A stretch of 40,161 nt of DNA from Actinomycetes bacterium (GTDB taxonomy: Bacteria > Actinomycetota > Acidimicrobiia > Acidimicrobiales > Bog-793), in assembly GCA_021798985.1 (NCBI GenBank), contig JAJZBI010000031.1, forward strand, positions 1 to 40,161, given 5' to 3'. Every line of letters begins with the position of its first letter. Within the stretch, counting starts at the first letter, position 1. Shown one piece after another: positions 24,091-33,053 of this stretch. The position numbers were made by a program, and so were the translations under genes. The notes under the pieces were generated by a model. The model saw nothing but the letters and a program-made list of their open reading frames with translations. It had not been told where the DNA came from and ran no database searches.

Positions 24091-24736
24091 GGGCAAGCAG
24101 CTTGCCGCGTTGGCGACGCTCGGCCCGAAGGGTGGCTTCGATGTAGCGCCAGCGGTCCGAGTCGCAGAGGCGGCGTGGTTTCACGGGCGCGACGCGCTCC
24201 TTCCACAGCCGATCGATCTCGCCGTTTTGACGATCGAGCTCTTCCGCCGTCATGGGTGGTCGTGTTCCGCTGGAGAACTGCTTGTGACAGTCGCGACAGA
24301 GAAGCACAAGATGCAGCGGATCCACGTAGTCGTTGCAGCCTTCGTGATGGATATCTTGGCCGTGCTTTCGGCAACTGGCGCACCTTCCCCCGTGGCGCTC
24401 GATGACGAGCTTGCGAACACTGGGTGGGATCGCGTGCTTGCGGGTGGCGTAGCCTTGTCCCCCGACGGCGTACTGCAAGCGGGGGAAGCAGAGCAGCAAG
24501 CGGAACCTGCCGTTGCGCGGGACGCGGCCGGACGCGACAAGCTGGCGCGCTTCTCGAATGGATCGAGCGATCTCCTGACATGCCACACCACAGAAGAGCT
24601 TGCCTCGGCTGCTATCGGGCAAAAGTGCTTCGTCGCAGTTCGCGCAGTGGTCTGCGTTGAACGCGCCCCAAGAAGCGTAAATGCGCAACGCGGCGCGATC
24701 ACCCCTGCCGTCAACATACCGGCGCCGTTTTGCCAC
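24071..24736 (-). CDS. HNH endonuclease
   Basis: A 221-residue protein with an N-terminal Cys-rich motif (HCANCDEALLPD...KLFCGVAC, about residues 29-53) that may bind zinc. An HNH nuclease domain follows: VIERHGGRCASCRKHGQDIHH, then DPLHLVLLCRDCHKQFSSG, containing paired CxxC and the His-His/Asn/His residues. A charged helical tail completes it. The GTG start is directly after the TGA of the upstream wHTH gene, so translation is probably coupled. Such HNH proteins occur in phage and mobile elements as homing, packaging or restriction nucleases; which applies here is not clear. Its 3' end overlaps the HEPN-like remnant. Confidence 0.85.
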   Translation of the reverse strand: MAKRRRYVDGRGDRAALRIYASWGAFNADHCANCDEALLPDSSRGKLFCGVACQEIARSIREARQLVASGRVPRNGRFRLLLCFPRLQYAVGGQGYATRKHAIPPSVRKLVIERHGGRCASCRKHGQDIHHEGCNDYVDPLHLVLLCRDCHKQFSSGTRPPMTAEELDRQNGEIDRLWKERVAPVKPRRLCDSDRWRYIEATLRAERRQRGKLLALTDGSS

Positions 24737-26134
24737 TCACGCGCCCGCAGCAGTCCCGCCGTGGCGTCCACTCGTCCACTCCCGCTGGAGCTTGGCGCGC
24801 TGCAGCAGGTTCGCCTCCTTGACCTTCCACGACACGCCCTCGATGGGGAGGCGTGCCAGCGCCTCGTTGCGTGCCTCCAGCCGGGCGAGCAAGGCCGGGA
24901 TCCACGGGTACGGCGCCCCGCCCCGACCGCCACGTCTGTCGCGGGCACCCGACCCACCTTCGGTGGCCATGAGTGCCCGGTGGCTCGAGTCGGGCGCCTG
25001 GGCGCCGGTGTCCGCTCGTCGGGTCCGCGTTCGCTCTTCGACCTGGAGGTTGAAGTTGATCGGCGCGGACCCGCGGCCGAGAGCGTTGATGTCCTTGTCG
25101 AGAAGTGGGGCGATCGCCGCGTGGACCGCCCGCACATTGCGCTCCCGCCCCTCGGTCGTCAGCTCCGGACCTGATGGTGATGCGGGCGGTCGGGTCGCTC
25201 CCACCAGTTGCGCGTGCTGTGTCGCCACGGCATAGACCAAGGCACCGGCACCCTTTGCGGTCACCCAGTTGTCGCGGAGCAGGGCCATGGCAAGGTGCTC
25301 GTCGTGTCCACTCCTCAAGAGATCGAGCACCTGGTTGCAGAAGCGCTCGGCCTGATTGACGGCACGGAACAGGCTCTGCAACCTCTCAGCGGCAGCAAGA
25401 CAGTGGTCCCCGTTCAGCCGATGCGCGACCTTGTTGACGAACGCGGCGACCTCATCGCGGTCCGCGGCACTCAGTCGAGAGGGGCGCTCCCGCGGCGTTG
25501 TCTCTCGGCTCCGGCGTCCGCCTGGATCGGCAGCCGTCCCCTCGCCCCGGTCGACGCGCTGCTCGAGCGCGGCGCGCTGCGGGCGTGCTTCGCCGGCGAC
25601 GGGAGCACAGGGTCTGGCGAGCGGTGGAAGCTGCGCGTCCCGCAATAGTTCTGCGAATCGCGGTCGGTCAGTCGGCCTTCCCTCCCTGGACAGGACTCGG
25701 GCGAGCGCGACCGGCATCATCGGGTAGTAGCAAGTGTGCAGTCCCTTGCGCCCTGCGGCGCGATACAAGAATCCGCACGCCTCGAGCGCGTTGAGGTGCA
25801 CGGAAATCTGCGCGAGCGAGGCACCCGAACGCCGGGCGATCTCTCGGCGCGACAGGGTTGCGACACGCCCGTCGGCATACAGCTCGAGCGCAAGCACAGG
25901 TACCAGCGCGCGAACCGTCCGGCAGAGGTTGGACGCGGCCACCGCCCTCTGCCAGAGGAATGCGCAGCCCACGCCGCGCACCCAGAGCCACTCGAGTTGG
26001 AGGTTGGTGGGCGGGCGATCGGTGATCGCGCGCAACCGCCCGGCACGGATCCAGGTGAGCACCGGATCAGCATCGGGGTTCATTGACATCGCCGACAGTG
26101 CCGGCACAGTACAGGGAGTCACGAGACTGGACAT
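24737..26134 (-). CDS. Winged-HTH protein, possible element replication or control protein
   Basis: About 465 residues. Residues about 85-145 form an ArsR-like winged helix (RVATLSRREIARRSGASLAQ, then VHLNALEACGFLYRAAGRKG and YYPMMP). The central part is charged and partly disordered, followed by a helical domain (DEVAAFVNKVAHRLNGDHCL...FRAVNQAERFCNQVLDLLRSG) and a basic C-terminus. This layout recalls helix-turn-helix proteins encoded beside RHH proteins in actinobacterial mobile elements, some of which start replication, but no replicase motif is seen and I assign no function. The ATG at 26134 is picked because a 10-bp-stem hairpin lies just upstream; 26188 and 26083 are alternatives. The stop touches the HNH start. 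Confidence 0.65.
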   Translation of the reverse strand: MSSLVTPCTVPALSAMSMNPDADPVLTWIRAGRLRAITDRPPTNLQLEWLWVRGVGCAFLWQRAVAASNLCRTVRALVPVLALELYADGRVATLSRREIARRSGASLAQISVHLNALEACGFLYRAAGRKGLHTCYYPMMPVALARVLSREGRPTDRPRFAELLRDAQLPPLARPCAPVAGEARPQRAALEQRVDRGEGTAADPGGRRSRETTPRERPSRLSAADRDEVAAFVNKVAHRLNGDHCLAAAERLQSLFRAVNQAERFCNQVLDLLRSGHDEHLAMALLRDNWVTAKGAGALVYAVATQHAQLVGATRPPASPSGPELTTEGRERNVRAVHAAIAPLLDKDINALGRGSAPINFNLQVEERTRTRRADTGAQAPDSSHRALMATEGGSGARDRRGGRGGAPYPWIPALLARLEARNEALARLPIEGVSWKVKEANLLQRAKLQREWTSGRHGGTAAGA

Positions 26135-26156
26135 TGGCAGGTTCCGATCGTGTAGG

Positions 26157-26182
26157 GACGCCCGGGTTGCCGCCCGGGCGTC
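26157..26182 (-). terminator. GC-rich hairpin between RHH and wHTH genes
   Basis: GACGCCCGGG and CCCGGGCGTC form a perfect 10-bp stem with a 6-base loop. It lies between the RHH stop and the wHTH start on the minus strand, with no T-run after it. It could be an actinobacterial-style terminator or attenuator that lowers expression of the downstream genes, or a processing site. Confidence 0.5.
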
Positions 26183-26198
26183 TGTCATGTGGGGAAGC

Positions 26199-26375
26199 TC
26201 AGGCGGCCGCGTTCTTTCGAGCAAGAAACTCGCGCGCCGCGCGGCGGACGACGTAGGAGAGGGGGCGGTCTTCTTCGGCCGCGACCTCGCTCAGCGCCGC
26301 GATCAGCTCGTCGGGCATCCGGAGAGCGACGGCCCGCATCGCCCTACCGCTCGATGTGAGGGTGTTGTCGGACAC
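26199..26375 (-). CDS. Ribbon-helix-helix protein
   Basis: A 58-residue protein of the CopG/Arc type. AVALRMPDELIAALSEVAAE supplies the beta strand and first helix, and RPLSYVVRRAAREFLARKN the second. The GTG start (VSDNTLTSSG) has AAGGAG seven bases upstream; a longer reading would add only disordered sequence. These proteins bind DNA as dimers and often control plasmids, elements or toxin genes. It is the first gene of the minus-strand series RHH, wHTH, HNH, which suggests it autoregulates that operon. No toxin gene follows. Confidence 0.8.
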   Translation of the reverse strand: MSDNTLTSSGRAMRAVALRMPDELIAALSEVAAEEDRPLSYVVRRAAREFLARKNAAA

Positions 26376-26682
26376 TTGGCTGCTCCTTGTTCGACGCTGT
26401 TCGCCGCCGTCTGACGACCGTGCACGCTGCCAGCGCCCTGTCAAGGAGCCGCTCCGCGCTGTCGGTGTCGGGTTTGCGGCCGCATCCTCCGGACCATCGT
26501 CGCCACAGGCCGCGCCCTCCGACGAGCCCGCTGCTGATGGGCTCGGCTCGCATCGCGTCGCGCGCCGCTCATCGTGGCGCGAGCGCTGCGCCGAACACGG
26601 AATCTCTACATCGAGGAGCCGTCCAAACGAAACATCCGTGCTTCCCTTCTGAGGGAGGCTCTCACCCGCTCGGAGTTTCCCG

Positions 26683-26841
26683 ATGGCCACTTCCACCGTC
26701 GACCGCACTCGATTCGTCGTGCCCGATCTCTGGGCACGGGTCCTGGAGGCTGCAAAGCTCCCCGCTGACGAACGGCTCGAGGCGCTGCGCAATGACGATC
26801 CAGGATGGGTCACCATGGCCCCGGCCCCTGCGCGCCACTGA
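26683..26841 (+). CDS. Small protein of unknown function
   Basis: A 52-residue ORF, MATSTVDRTRFVVPDLWARV, then LEAAKLPADERLEALRNDDP and GWVTMAPAPARH. GGAG seven bases before the ATG and the protein-like composition support it. It is on the plus strand, divergent from the RHH operon. No family is recognised. Confidence 0.5.
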   Translation: MATSTVDRTRFVVPDLWARVLEAAKLPADERLEALRNDDPGWVTMAPAPARH

Positions 26842-27330
26842 ACTGCTTGGAGGGGTGGTCCGTCCCTGCTTCTTGCGCCGCAACAACGCGTTGCTGATCG
26901 GGGGCGGGCCGCGCTCGCGCGTCTTGCGAGCGAACTGCGGCCTCTCCGGCCGGGCGACGGCGGTCGGAGGCCGGAATGCCACTCGTCCGTCCGAAGCGAT
27001 GCAGAAGGCCATGGCCCAACAGAAGACCGAGAGTAGAAACCTACGCGGGTCGCGTCCGGCTTTCCGGACCCTTACGCACCGACGAGCGGCGGATTTCCGG
27101 ACCGAATCGTCGCGTGTGCCCTCTGGAAATCCGGACGGTACCCGGCCCGCGCGGCGGAACTGGCATAACCGACGACGGTGCGCTGACGGCGCAAAACCAG
27201 GACGCGCTCGTCCCGCCAAGCCCCAGCTTGGGGAGATCCCCTCGGAGGAGTTCGCTCGCTCGTAGAGCAGCCGTTCGTCGCGAGTGTGTGGCGATGAGTC
27301 GACCTCTACGGCGATGCGGCTCGGCCCGAA
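26842..27330. other. Non-coding region with TCCGGA repeats
   Basis: No convincing gene is seen in this 489-bp stretch. It contains TTTCCGGACC twice (27061-27070 and 27094-27103) and ATCCGGAC once (27129-27136). The first copy also forms GTCCGG-CTTT-CCGGAC, a 6-bp-stem palindrome (27054-27069). Spacing of about 33 bases suggests protein-binding sites, an operator or iteron-like set. Confidence 0.35.
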
Positions 27331-29100
27331 TCATCTCTGTCCGAACGGTGACCGCCGAGGGCGGGCAGAGGGGTTCAAATAGCCGAACTGACGTAGCCGC
27401 TGGTACTCCACCGCGTACTGCTCAACCAGCTTGTCAAGCCGATCCTTGTCACCACCGAATAGACCGGCCGCCAACCATGGGTGTTCTCCGCCGGCTTCAC
27501 CCTCTTGTTCGAGCTCAGTCATAGCTCTGCTCTTCTCGCTGGACATTCCGTCAGCAGGCCAGGGACGACCCGGTGTGGCGAACGTAAATGGGTCTTCTGG
27601 AGCGGACGCATCGCGAGCAACGACATAGAGAAAGAGATCGAACCGCTCGTAAGCGCGCTCGACCAAGTCCTCCGTCAACAACAGCTGACGCAGCAACACC
27701 GGCACCAAGAGTTCGTGGAGATGTTCATCTGCGACGTCCGCGCCGCCACCGGTGCCGAAACCCGAGAGAGCGCGGTGAATGTTGAGCTGGGACGCGGCGG
27801 GCGCAGGTCTACCTGTCGCCAGGTCCCGGATCCGACGCCGCAAGAGGTGGTCGAGATCGACGAGTCGGCCAGCCGCCATCATGGCGACGCCCGCCCCGTA
27901 AAGCAGAGACGCAGCGGGGTAGTACCGAACGTCGATGAACCCTGAAAGCCCGCTCTGAGGTTGCTGGTCTGCGAGCGCAAGAAGCGTCGGAACCCAGAAC
28001 CCATCCGTCTTTCGATCACCCCAATGCGCGAGAGTGCAGACCAGTGCGAGCGACACCTCAACAGCAGCGTCGATGCGTTCGACGATGGCCTCGAGCACGG
28101 GCCGGTCCCCCTGGTTCGGCCAGTCCCCAACCTTCTCGCCGAACGCCCGAAGTTCACGTGCCACGAGGTCGTGGAGGCGAATCTGCGAGCCGTCGGCAAG
28201 CGCTCGCTTGGCCGTGGCTACCGCAATGTCAGGAGAGCCCGGCGGAGCAATATCGAGATCGCGCAGCGCCACGATCGTCTCCTCGAGGCGCGTGAGAAAC
28301 GCGTCTCCGGTCGCCGCGACGACGCGAGCGTCGCGGTTGGTGATGAGACGTGTCATCTCTTCGCTCAACCCGAACGGTTCCACGATGTATGTCCCAAACC
28401 GTCGGGTTGTGCACCGCTCGATTGCCGCTCGAAGACCCTTGTCCCAGGTCGCGGACCAGCCAGAGATCACCAGGCCATACTCGTCGAAGACCTGGTCGAG
28501 GAGACGATCCACGGCCGGCTCGTATTTGTCGAGTTCGGCTCCAGTGTTCAGGAAGCCAGGATCAAGGTAGTCGCCGTTCACCTTGACGATGCAGGCTCGT
28601 TGGAGATGAAGAGGGCGTGCACCAGCGACCGCTTCTGGCGTCGCCAGCACCGTGGGCGCGACTCCCACTTCCTCCAGGGCCCGTTCGAGCTGGCGGTCGA
28701 AGTTCGTCGTTATGACGATCCGGATAAGCCCGTCGCTGACCAGCCTGGCGACAGCTCGATGTGCGGCCGACGGTTCCACCCGAACAGCACCGTCGTGATC
28801 CTCCGGCTCGAAGTAGCGCCGGAGTAGGGCGACGCGCTCCTCCGGGGTGTTGGTCAGATCCTCAAGGACCGAGCTGTATCCGATGGGACGCTTGACCTGT
28901 TCCCGGTACCAGGCGACGGGATCCTCGCCGTGATAGCCCTCATGGTTCGCAATCAGCCGCACCAGGTCGCACAGCACGTCCCAGCCAGTGGGAATCCCCT
29001 AAGAGATACCGGAATCCAGCAGTAGGACATACCCTCCCGGACTCGCTCGAAGCGCCATGGCGAGGGTGAGTACCGGATCGACGTCCACGCCTTTCATCAT
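27331..29100 (-). pseudogene. SIR2-family defence protein, broken by amber codon
   Basis: A SIR2-like protein of about 590 codons. From the ATG pair at 29097-29100 the frame reads MKGVDVDPVLTLAMALRASP, GGYVLLLDSGIS, then TAG (28999-29001), then GIPTGWDVLCDLVRLIA and on to 27331. In family members this point is the NAD-binding loop GxGxS followed by a few residues and GIPTGW. Here the first Gly is Asp and the loop is about two residues short, with a stop. Downstream SIR2 pieces are intact (VITTNFDRQLERAL, VISGWSATWD), as is a helical C-terminal domain of about 300 residues. Known relatives deplete NAD+ during phage infection. Translation from the downstream GTG at 28977 would lack the NAD loop, so activity is unlikely. 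Confidence 0.78.
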
Positions 29101-29232
29101 GCCTCGGCAAGCCCTCTGCGCGCTGTGAACTGGGGCGTTGTCATTCGCCGCGCGAATCTTTCCACCGGCATACGCGGTGCCCAGTCTCATCGCGGAAGCG
29201 GTTTGTGCGAACGGCTGATTGCACGTAGGCCG

Positions 29233-32200
29233 ATGCCCTGCACCGTCACCGCCATGACCATGAGCATGGACCGACCCCAGGCACCCGACACCGACACCGA
29301 GGGCACCGATCCCGGTCATCAATCCTCGGGTCGATCGACGGACAGCAGCTCCGCGCAGCTTGGGGAACTCTTCGCGGGCTTCACCCACATCAGCCGCGCC
29401 AGGCGATGCTCCGCCGACAGGGAGACCCGCGGCAAGTCTCTCGCGGCGCGCGCCGTCCCTAGCGCGGGTGTCAAGCTTGACCTCCTCATCGTACTGCGCC
29501 AGAGCATCAAGAAAGCGCTCGCCGAGCTGGAGGCCGGCTTCCTTCAGGTGACCGGACCGCTAGCTGCGCGCTACTCGGCGGTCGCCTGGATGATCGAGCA
29601 GCGCGCCTACGAGGTGTTGACGCTGAAGGATGGGACGGACCGCGCGGAAGCTGTAGCTCGCACGGGTGCCGTCCCCCTACGCCGAGGCGAAGGGCCGAAC
29701 GCCGACTCCTGGTTGATCGTCCACGACGATGTCGGGCTGATTCTCGCTTTGGAAAGCGCTGGCAAGACCGACCTGAAAGAGACTTCCTCCGCCGGGTGGC
29801 GGGCGCTGAACGAGTTCACGATCGGACTCGCAGATGCCGTCGCTGCCTACCGGCCGAGCATCGTCGTCACCGGCCGCCCAGATCGCATCATCCGGCTCTG
29901 GGAACACTCCAAGGTGCTCTGTCGCGCGCTCGCGATGGTGGGGACCGAGCTGCGCTGGCTCGATCCCGAGCATCCGGTTCTCTACATGGCGTCGAAGGAG
30001 GACGAGCAGCTCTTCGACCGCATCGCACAGGACTGCGAGCGAGATTACTGGCGCACGATTGCAAAGATGAACTCAGGACAGCTGCAGAAGGCTGCGAATG
30101 GCACATATCCCCTCGGGGGGACGACACTTCCGATCTTCTACCGACAGGTTCCGAAGAGCGCAGCGCATCCTGCGGGTGTTGCCTACTGCGATGAGGCGAC
30201 GCCGTTCCTCCTGCTCGCCTGCAAGATGGCAAGTGAGGGACGAGACGACAAGGCGATTGCTGCAGCGCTTATCAAGGCGCGCTGCCCGGCATCTTCCCAG
30301 CACCGCCGGCGTGCCGAGAACGCTGGTGAGACGGCGGAGGTCATCGGAAACGGAAAAGTCGCCGCTGCCGCCGCGGTCGTTGCAACCTGGTGGCGATTCG
30401 TGCCTGTGCTCGCCACGGGGCAGTACACGTATTCGCAGCGCATCCCGTTCCCGGTGCGCTATCTCCAGCTCATCGACTACGGAACCGCGACCTACGAGAT
30501 TCGGAACCGCGAGCGCAAGCCCCTGCCGAGCGACAATGAGCGGCGCCCGATCGAAGAGCGCGAGGATCCCTACTTCTTCACCGACCTGGCCTTCGAGCCG
30601 ATCACGCGAGCGATCGGCGGTGAAACCGTCACAGGCTGGACAGCAGAGGAGGAGGCGATGATCCGGCTGTGCTGGAAGCACAAGCGCCCGGATGCGAATG
30701 TGGGCGTCTCGCCGGCACCGCGGTCCAGCACATCCCGGCCCTTCGAAGGCACCCGTTGGACCGAGGGGGGAGACATCTGCACACTCCGCGGGCGGGGTTC
30801 TACTCGTACGACCAATCGCTACCTCGTCTGGGCGGAGGCTGCCAACGGTGGAGAGACCACCACCACCTGGGGCCGCCGCGGTCGCATCGTGACCGCGGCG
30901 AATGCTACGGCGCTCCACGGTCTCATCGTCGAGCTAGCGGTGCATTACCTTGCACACGAGGGGATCGACGTCTCCGACGTCGTCGCTCCCGACCTCTCCG
31001 ACGGCGGCGATTCCGCGAGCTTGGAGTCCGAGGCGCTTGTGGCCGAGTTGCGTCGGAAGATCCAGGATGCCGAGGACGAGGTCTTCGGCGTCGATGAGGA
31101 GCTGCCATCGCTACGCCGACGCCTCGGACGCGTGAATGGTGAAGAGAAACGACTGCTCGAGAAGCGCATCAGCCGCCTGAAGCACAAGCAGGAGGCTGCC
31201 GAAGAGCGCCTGCCTGTACTCCGGCAGCAACTGGCGGTTGCCCTGAGCTCTCTCGGGGGCGCCGATCTCCGGCCCGAGCTCGCCGCCGGCAGGCTGATCA
31301 GCGTGCTCGGCTATCTCGCCGCGGAGGGGGACACCGACGCGTCCGTCGAGATCCCAGCCGAGGCCCTCCCCTACATCGCACAGTTCTTCCCCGAGCTCCG
31401 CCTTCACTCGGTCGCCGGCGGCGCGCGCGTCGGCGTGGAGGTGAACTTCGTCGTCTCGACGACCTTCGGTCGCCGGGCGACAACGCTCTCGGGGGAACTT
31501 CCCGCCGCTGCCTACCGCGTCGGCGATGTGTCCGTGAGCGCCGCTCGCCAGCAGGCGCTCGCCACTCGCTTCCTCGCCGGCGAGGAGGTCTCCTCGCTCG
31601 CCACCTGGGCCGGGATCCGAGTCGATCAGGCGGCTCGTCAGATCCACGAGCAGCTGCGCGGGCTCGTGCCCGGCAAGGGCCCCCGGGCGGCGGTCGGTGA
31701 CGCTCCGGTGAAGGCATTGCGCAAGGTCTTCGCGGCGCTGAACTCGGCGGGAGGTCGGCACGATTGCATGAAGCCACCGAGGGGCTTGTCCAAGGGCTAC
31801 GTCGACACCGTCATCAAGAGCTACGTCACCAGGCGCCCCACCAGCGCAGGGACGCTCGTAGATCCCGGATGGGTGATGGCGTGGGCGGGCGATACACATG
31901 AACTCGCGTGGGCCGCTGTCGGCTACGTCGTTGCCACCGCACGCAAGGCCCCGTCCCGCGGTGTTCCCGCCAATCAGCTACTCACCGCGCTCGGCATCAC
32001 GAGTCGGCAACTCCTCCCGCTTGTGCACGGCTCTCGTCGCTCCCCGAGCACGCAGGCATACAAGCCGGTGCTCGAGATCGTGCCGTGGCGCGACGGGCGC
32101 GGTCAGTGGCATACGGACTGGAGCTCGCACCCGGCACCGGCGCAGATGCGGGTCCGGGCGCGCTGGTGCGAGGTCTGCGAGGCACACTCGGCCACTCACG

Positions 32201-32985
32201 TCCTGCGCGTGCTGGAGGTCCCCGAGTCGGTGATCTGCCTGCGATGCATGACCAGCCCTGGCAACCCCGACTGCGTCTATCCGCCGGAATACCGGTACTT
32301 CTACTCAGGCCCGCGCGGGCGCGGCGAGGGAGGCACGGGAACAGTGCGTGTCGCGTCTCCCCTCAACGCCGCGGCCTACAAGGCGCGCTTTCAGGGCGTC
32401 GGCGGCAAGGCCGGCCGCGAGCGCATCGAGATCCCCGAGGAGGAACTGCGCCAGCTATACCTCGTCGAAGGGCTCACGCAGATGCAGGTCGCCGAGCGCT
32501 TCCGCACCTCGAAGCCCACCGTGCTCCGCTTCCTCCGTCACTACGGTATTTCACCCAGGAAGGGCGGCATCGGGCCCGGCACGACAGTTTGCCGCACCAC
32601 CTTCACCCCGGTTCTCTCCGAGGCGCAGTGCCGGGACCTCTACGTCGACCACGGCCTCTCGCTCCGAGAAATCGCTGATCGCCACCACTTGTCGCAGAGC
32701 CGGGTCCGGCGGCACATGCTCCACTACGGCATCACACTCCGCGCGCGTGGCCGCGGCGGCCTGCGACCCTCCTACGCCCAGCGCGAGATCTCGACGCTCG
32801 ACCGGGATGCCCTCGAGCGGCTCTACTGTGTCGAGGGCCGTGGGAGCAAGGAGGTAGCCCGCATCCTCGGCTGCTCTGCGTCCAAGGTCACCTCCGACTT
32901 GAGGTGGCACGGGCTGCCGGTACGCACACGCGGACGGCACGCGCAACAGCTGCCCGACGCTGCCAGATCGACATCAGACGGCTGA
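29233..32985 (+). CDS. Very large divergent serine-recombinase-like protein with tandem HTHs
   Basis: About 1,250 residues. The N-terminal part resembles a resolvase core: LLIVLRQSIKKAL with the R-x-S pair (R89, S91), then VVTGRPDRIIRLWEHSKVLC in the place of the usual DRLxR helix. A recombinase-type linker follows (GTYPLGGTTLPIFY, then a segment ending KAIAAALIKARCP). Further on come a TGQYTYSQRIPFP block, a long coiled coil (about 606-680, as in the zinc domain of large serine integrases), and a zinc-ribbon-like pair WCEVC...CLRC (about 979-1005). Three successive HTH repeats close the protein (about 1069-1236: LTQMQVAERFRTSKPTVLRF, LSLREIADRHHLSQSRVRRH, SKEVARILGCSASKVTSDL). The identification rests on motif order and is tentative, and the size is far above the family norm. 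The start among several ATGs is uncertain. Confidence 0.6.
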   Translation: MPCTVTAMTMSMDRPQAPDTDTEGTDPGHQSSGRSTDSSSAQLGELFAGFTHISRARRCSADRETRGKSLAARAVPSAGVKLDLLIVLRQSIKKALAELEAGFLQVTGPLAARYSAVAWMIEQRAYEVLTLKDGTDRAEAVARTGAVPLRRGEGPNADSWLIVHDDVGLILALESAGKTDLKETSSAGWRALNEFTIGLADAVAAYRPSIVVTGRPDRIIRLWEHSKVLCRALAMVGTELRWLDPEHPVLYMASKEDEQLFDRIAQDCERDYWRTIAKMNSGQLQKAANGTYPLGGTTLPIFYRQVPKSAAHPAGVAYCDEATPFLLLACKMASEGRDDKAIAAALIKARCPASSQHRRRAENAGETAEVIGNGKVAAAAAVVATWWRFVPVLATGQYTYSQRIPFPVRYLQLIDYGTATYEIRNRERKPLPSDNERRPIEEREDPYFFTDLAFEPITRAIGGETVTGWTAEEEAMIRLCWKHKRPDANVGVSPAPRSSTSRPFEGTRWTEGGDICTLRGRGSTRTTNRYLVWAEAANGGETTTTWGRRGRIVTAANATALHGLIVELAVHYLAHEGIDVSDVVAPDLSDGGDSASLESEALVAELRRKIQDAEDEVFGVDEELPSLRRRLGRVNGEEKRLLEKRISRLKHKQEAAEERLPVLRQQLAVALSSLGGADLRPELAAGRLISVLGYLAAEGDTDASVEIPAEALPYIAQFFPELRLHSVAGGARVGVEVNFVVSTTFGRRATTLSGELPAAAYRVGDVSVSAARQQALATRFLAGEEVSSLATWAGIRVDQAARQIHEQLRGLVPGKGPRAAVGDAPVKALRKVFAALNSAGGRHDCMKPPRGLSKGYVDTVIKSYVTRRPTSAGTLVDPGWVMAWAGDTHELAWAAVGYVVATARKAPSRGVPANQLLTALGITSRQLLPLVHGSRRSPSTQAYKPVLEIVPWRDGRGQWHTDWSSHPAPAQMRVRARWCEVCEAHSATHVLRVLEVPESVICLRCMTSPGNPDCVYPPEYRYFYSGPRGRGEGGTGTVRVASPLNAAAYKARFQGVGGKAGRERIEIPEEELRQLYLVEGLTQMQVAERFRTSKPTVLRFLRHYGISPRKGGIGPGTTVCRTTFTPVLSEAQCRDLYVDHGLSLREIADRHHLSQSRVRRHMLHYGITLRARGRGGLRPSYAQREISTLDRDALERLYCVEGRGSKEVARILGCSASKVTSDLRWHGLPVRTRGRHAQQLPDAARSTSDG

Positions 32986-33053
32986 GGCTGAGGCTGAGGC
33001 TCACCGTGCGATTGATCCGCCCGGGGCGCTGCTGCATTGCTCCGCTGGGGCTT

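Noticed and set aside
26842-27330. CRISPR array
   Set aside because: The TCCGGA copies are too short and too few, and no cas gene is present.
27961-28827. A 288-codon open frame antisense to the SIR2 gene
   Set aside because: The minus strand carries clear SIR2 motifs; the plus frame has none.
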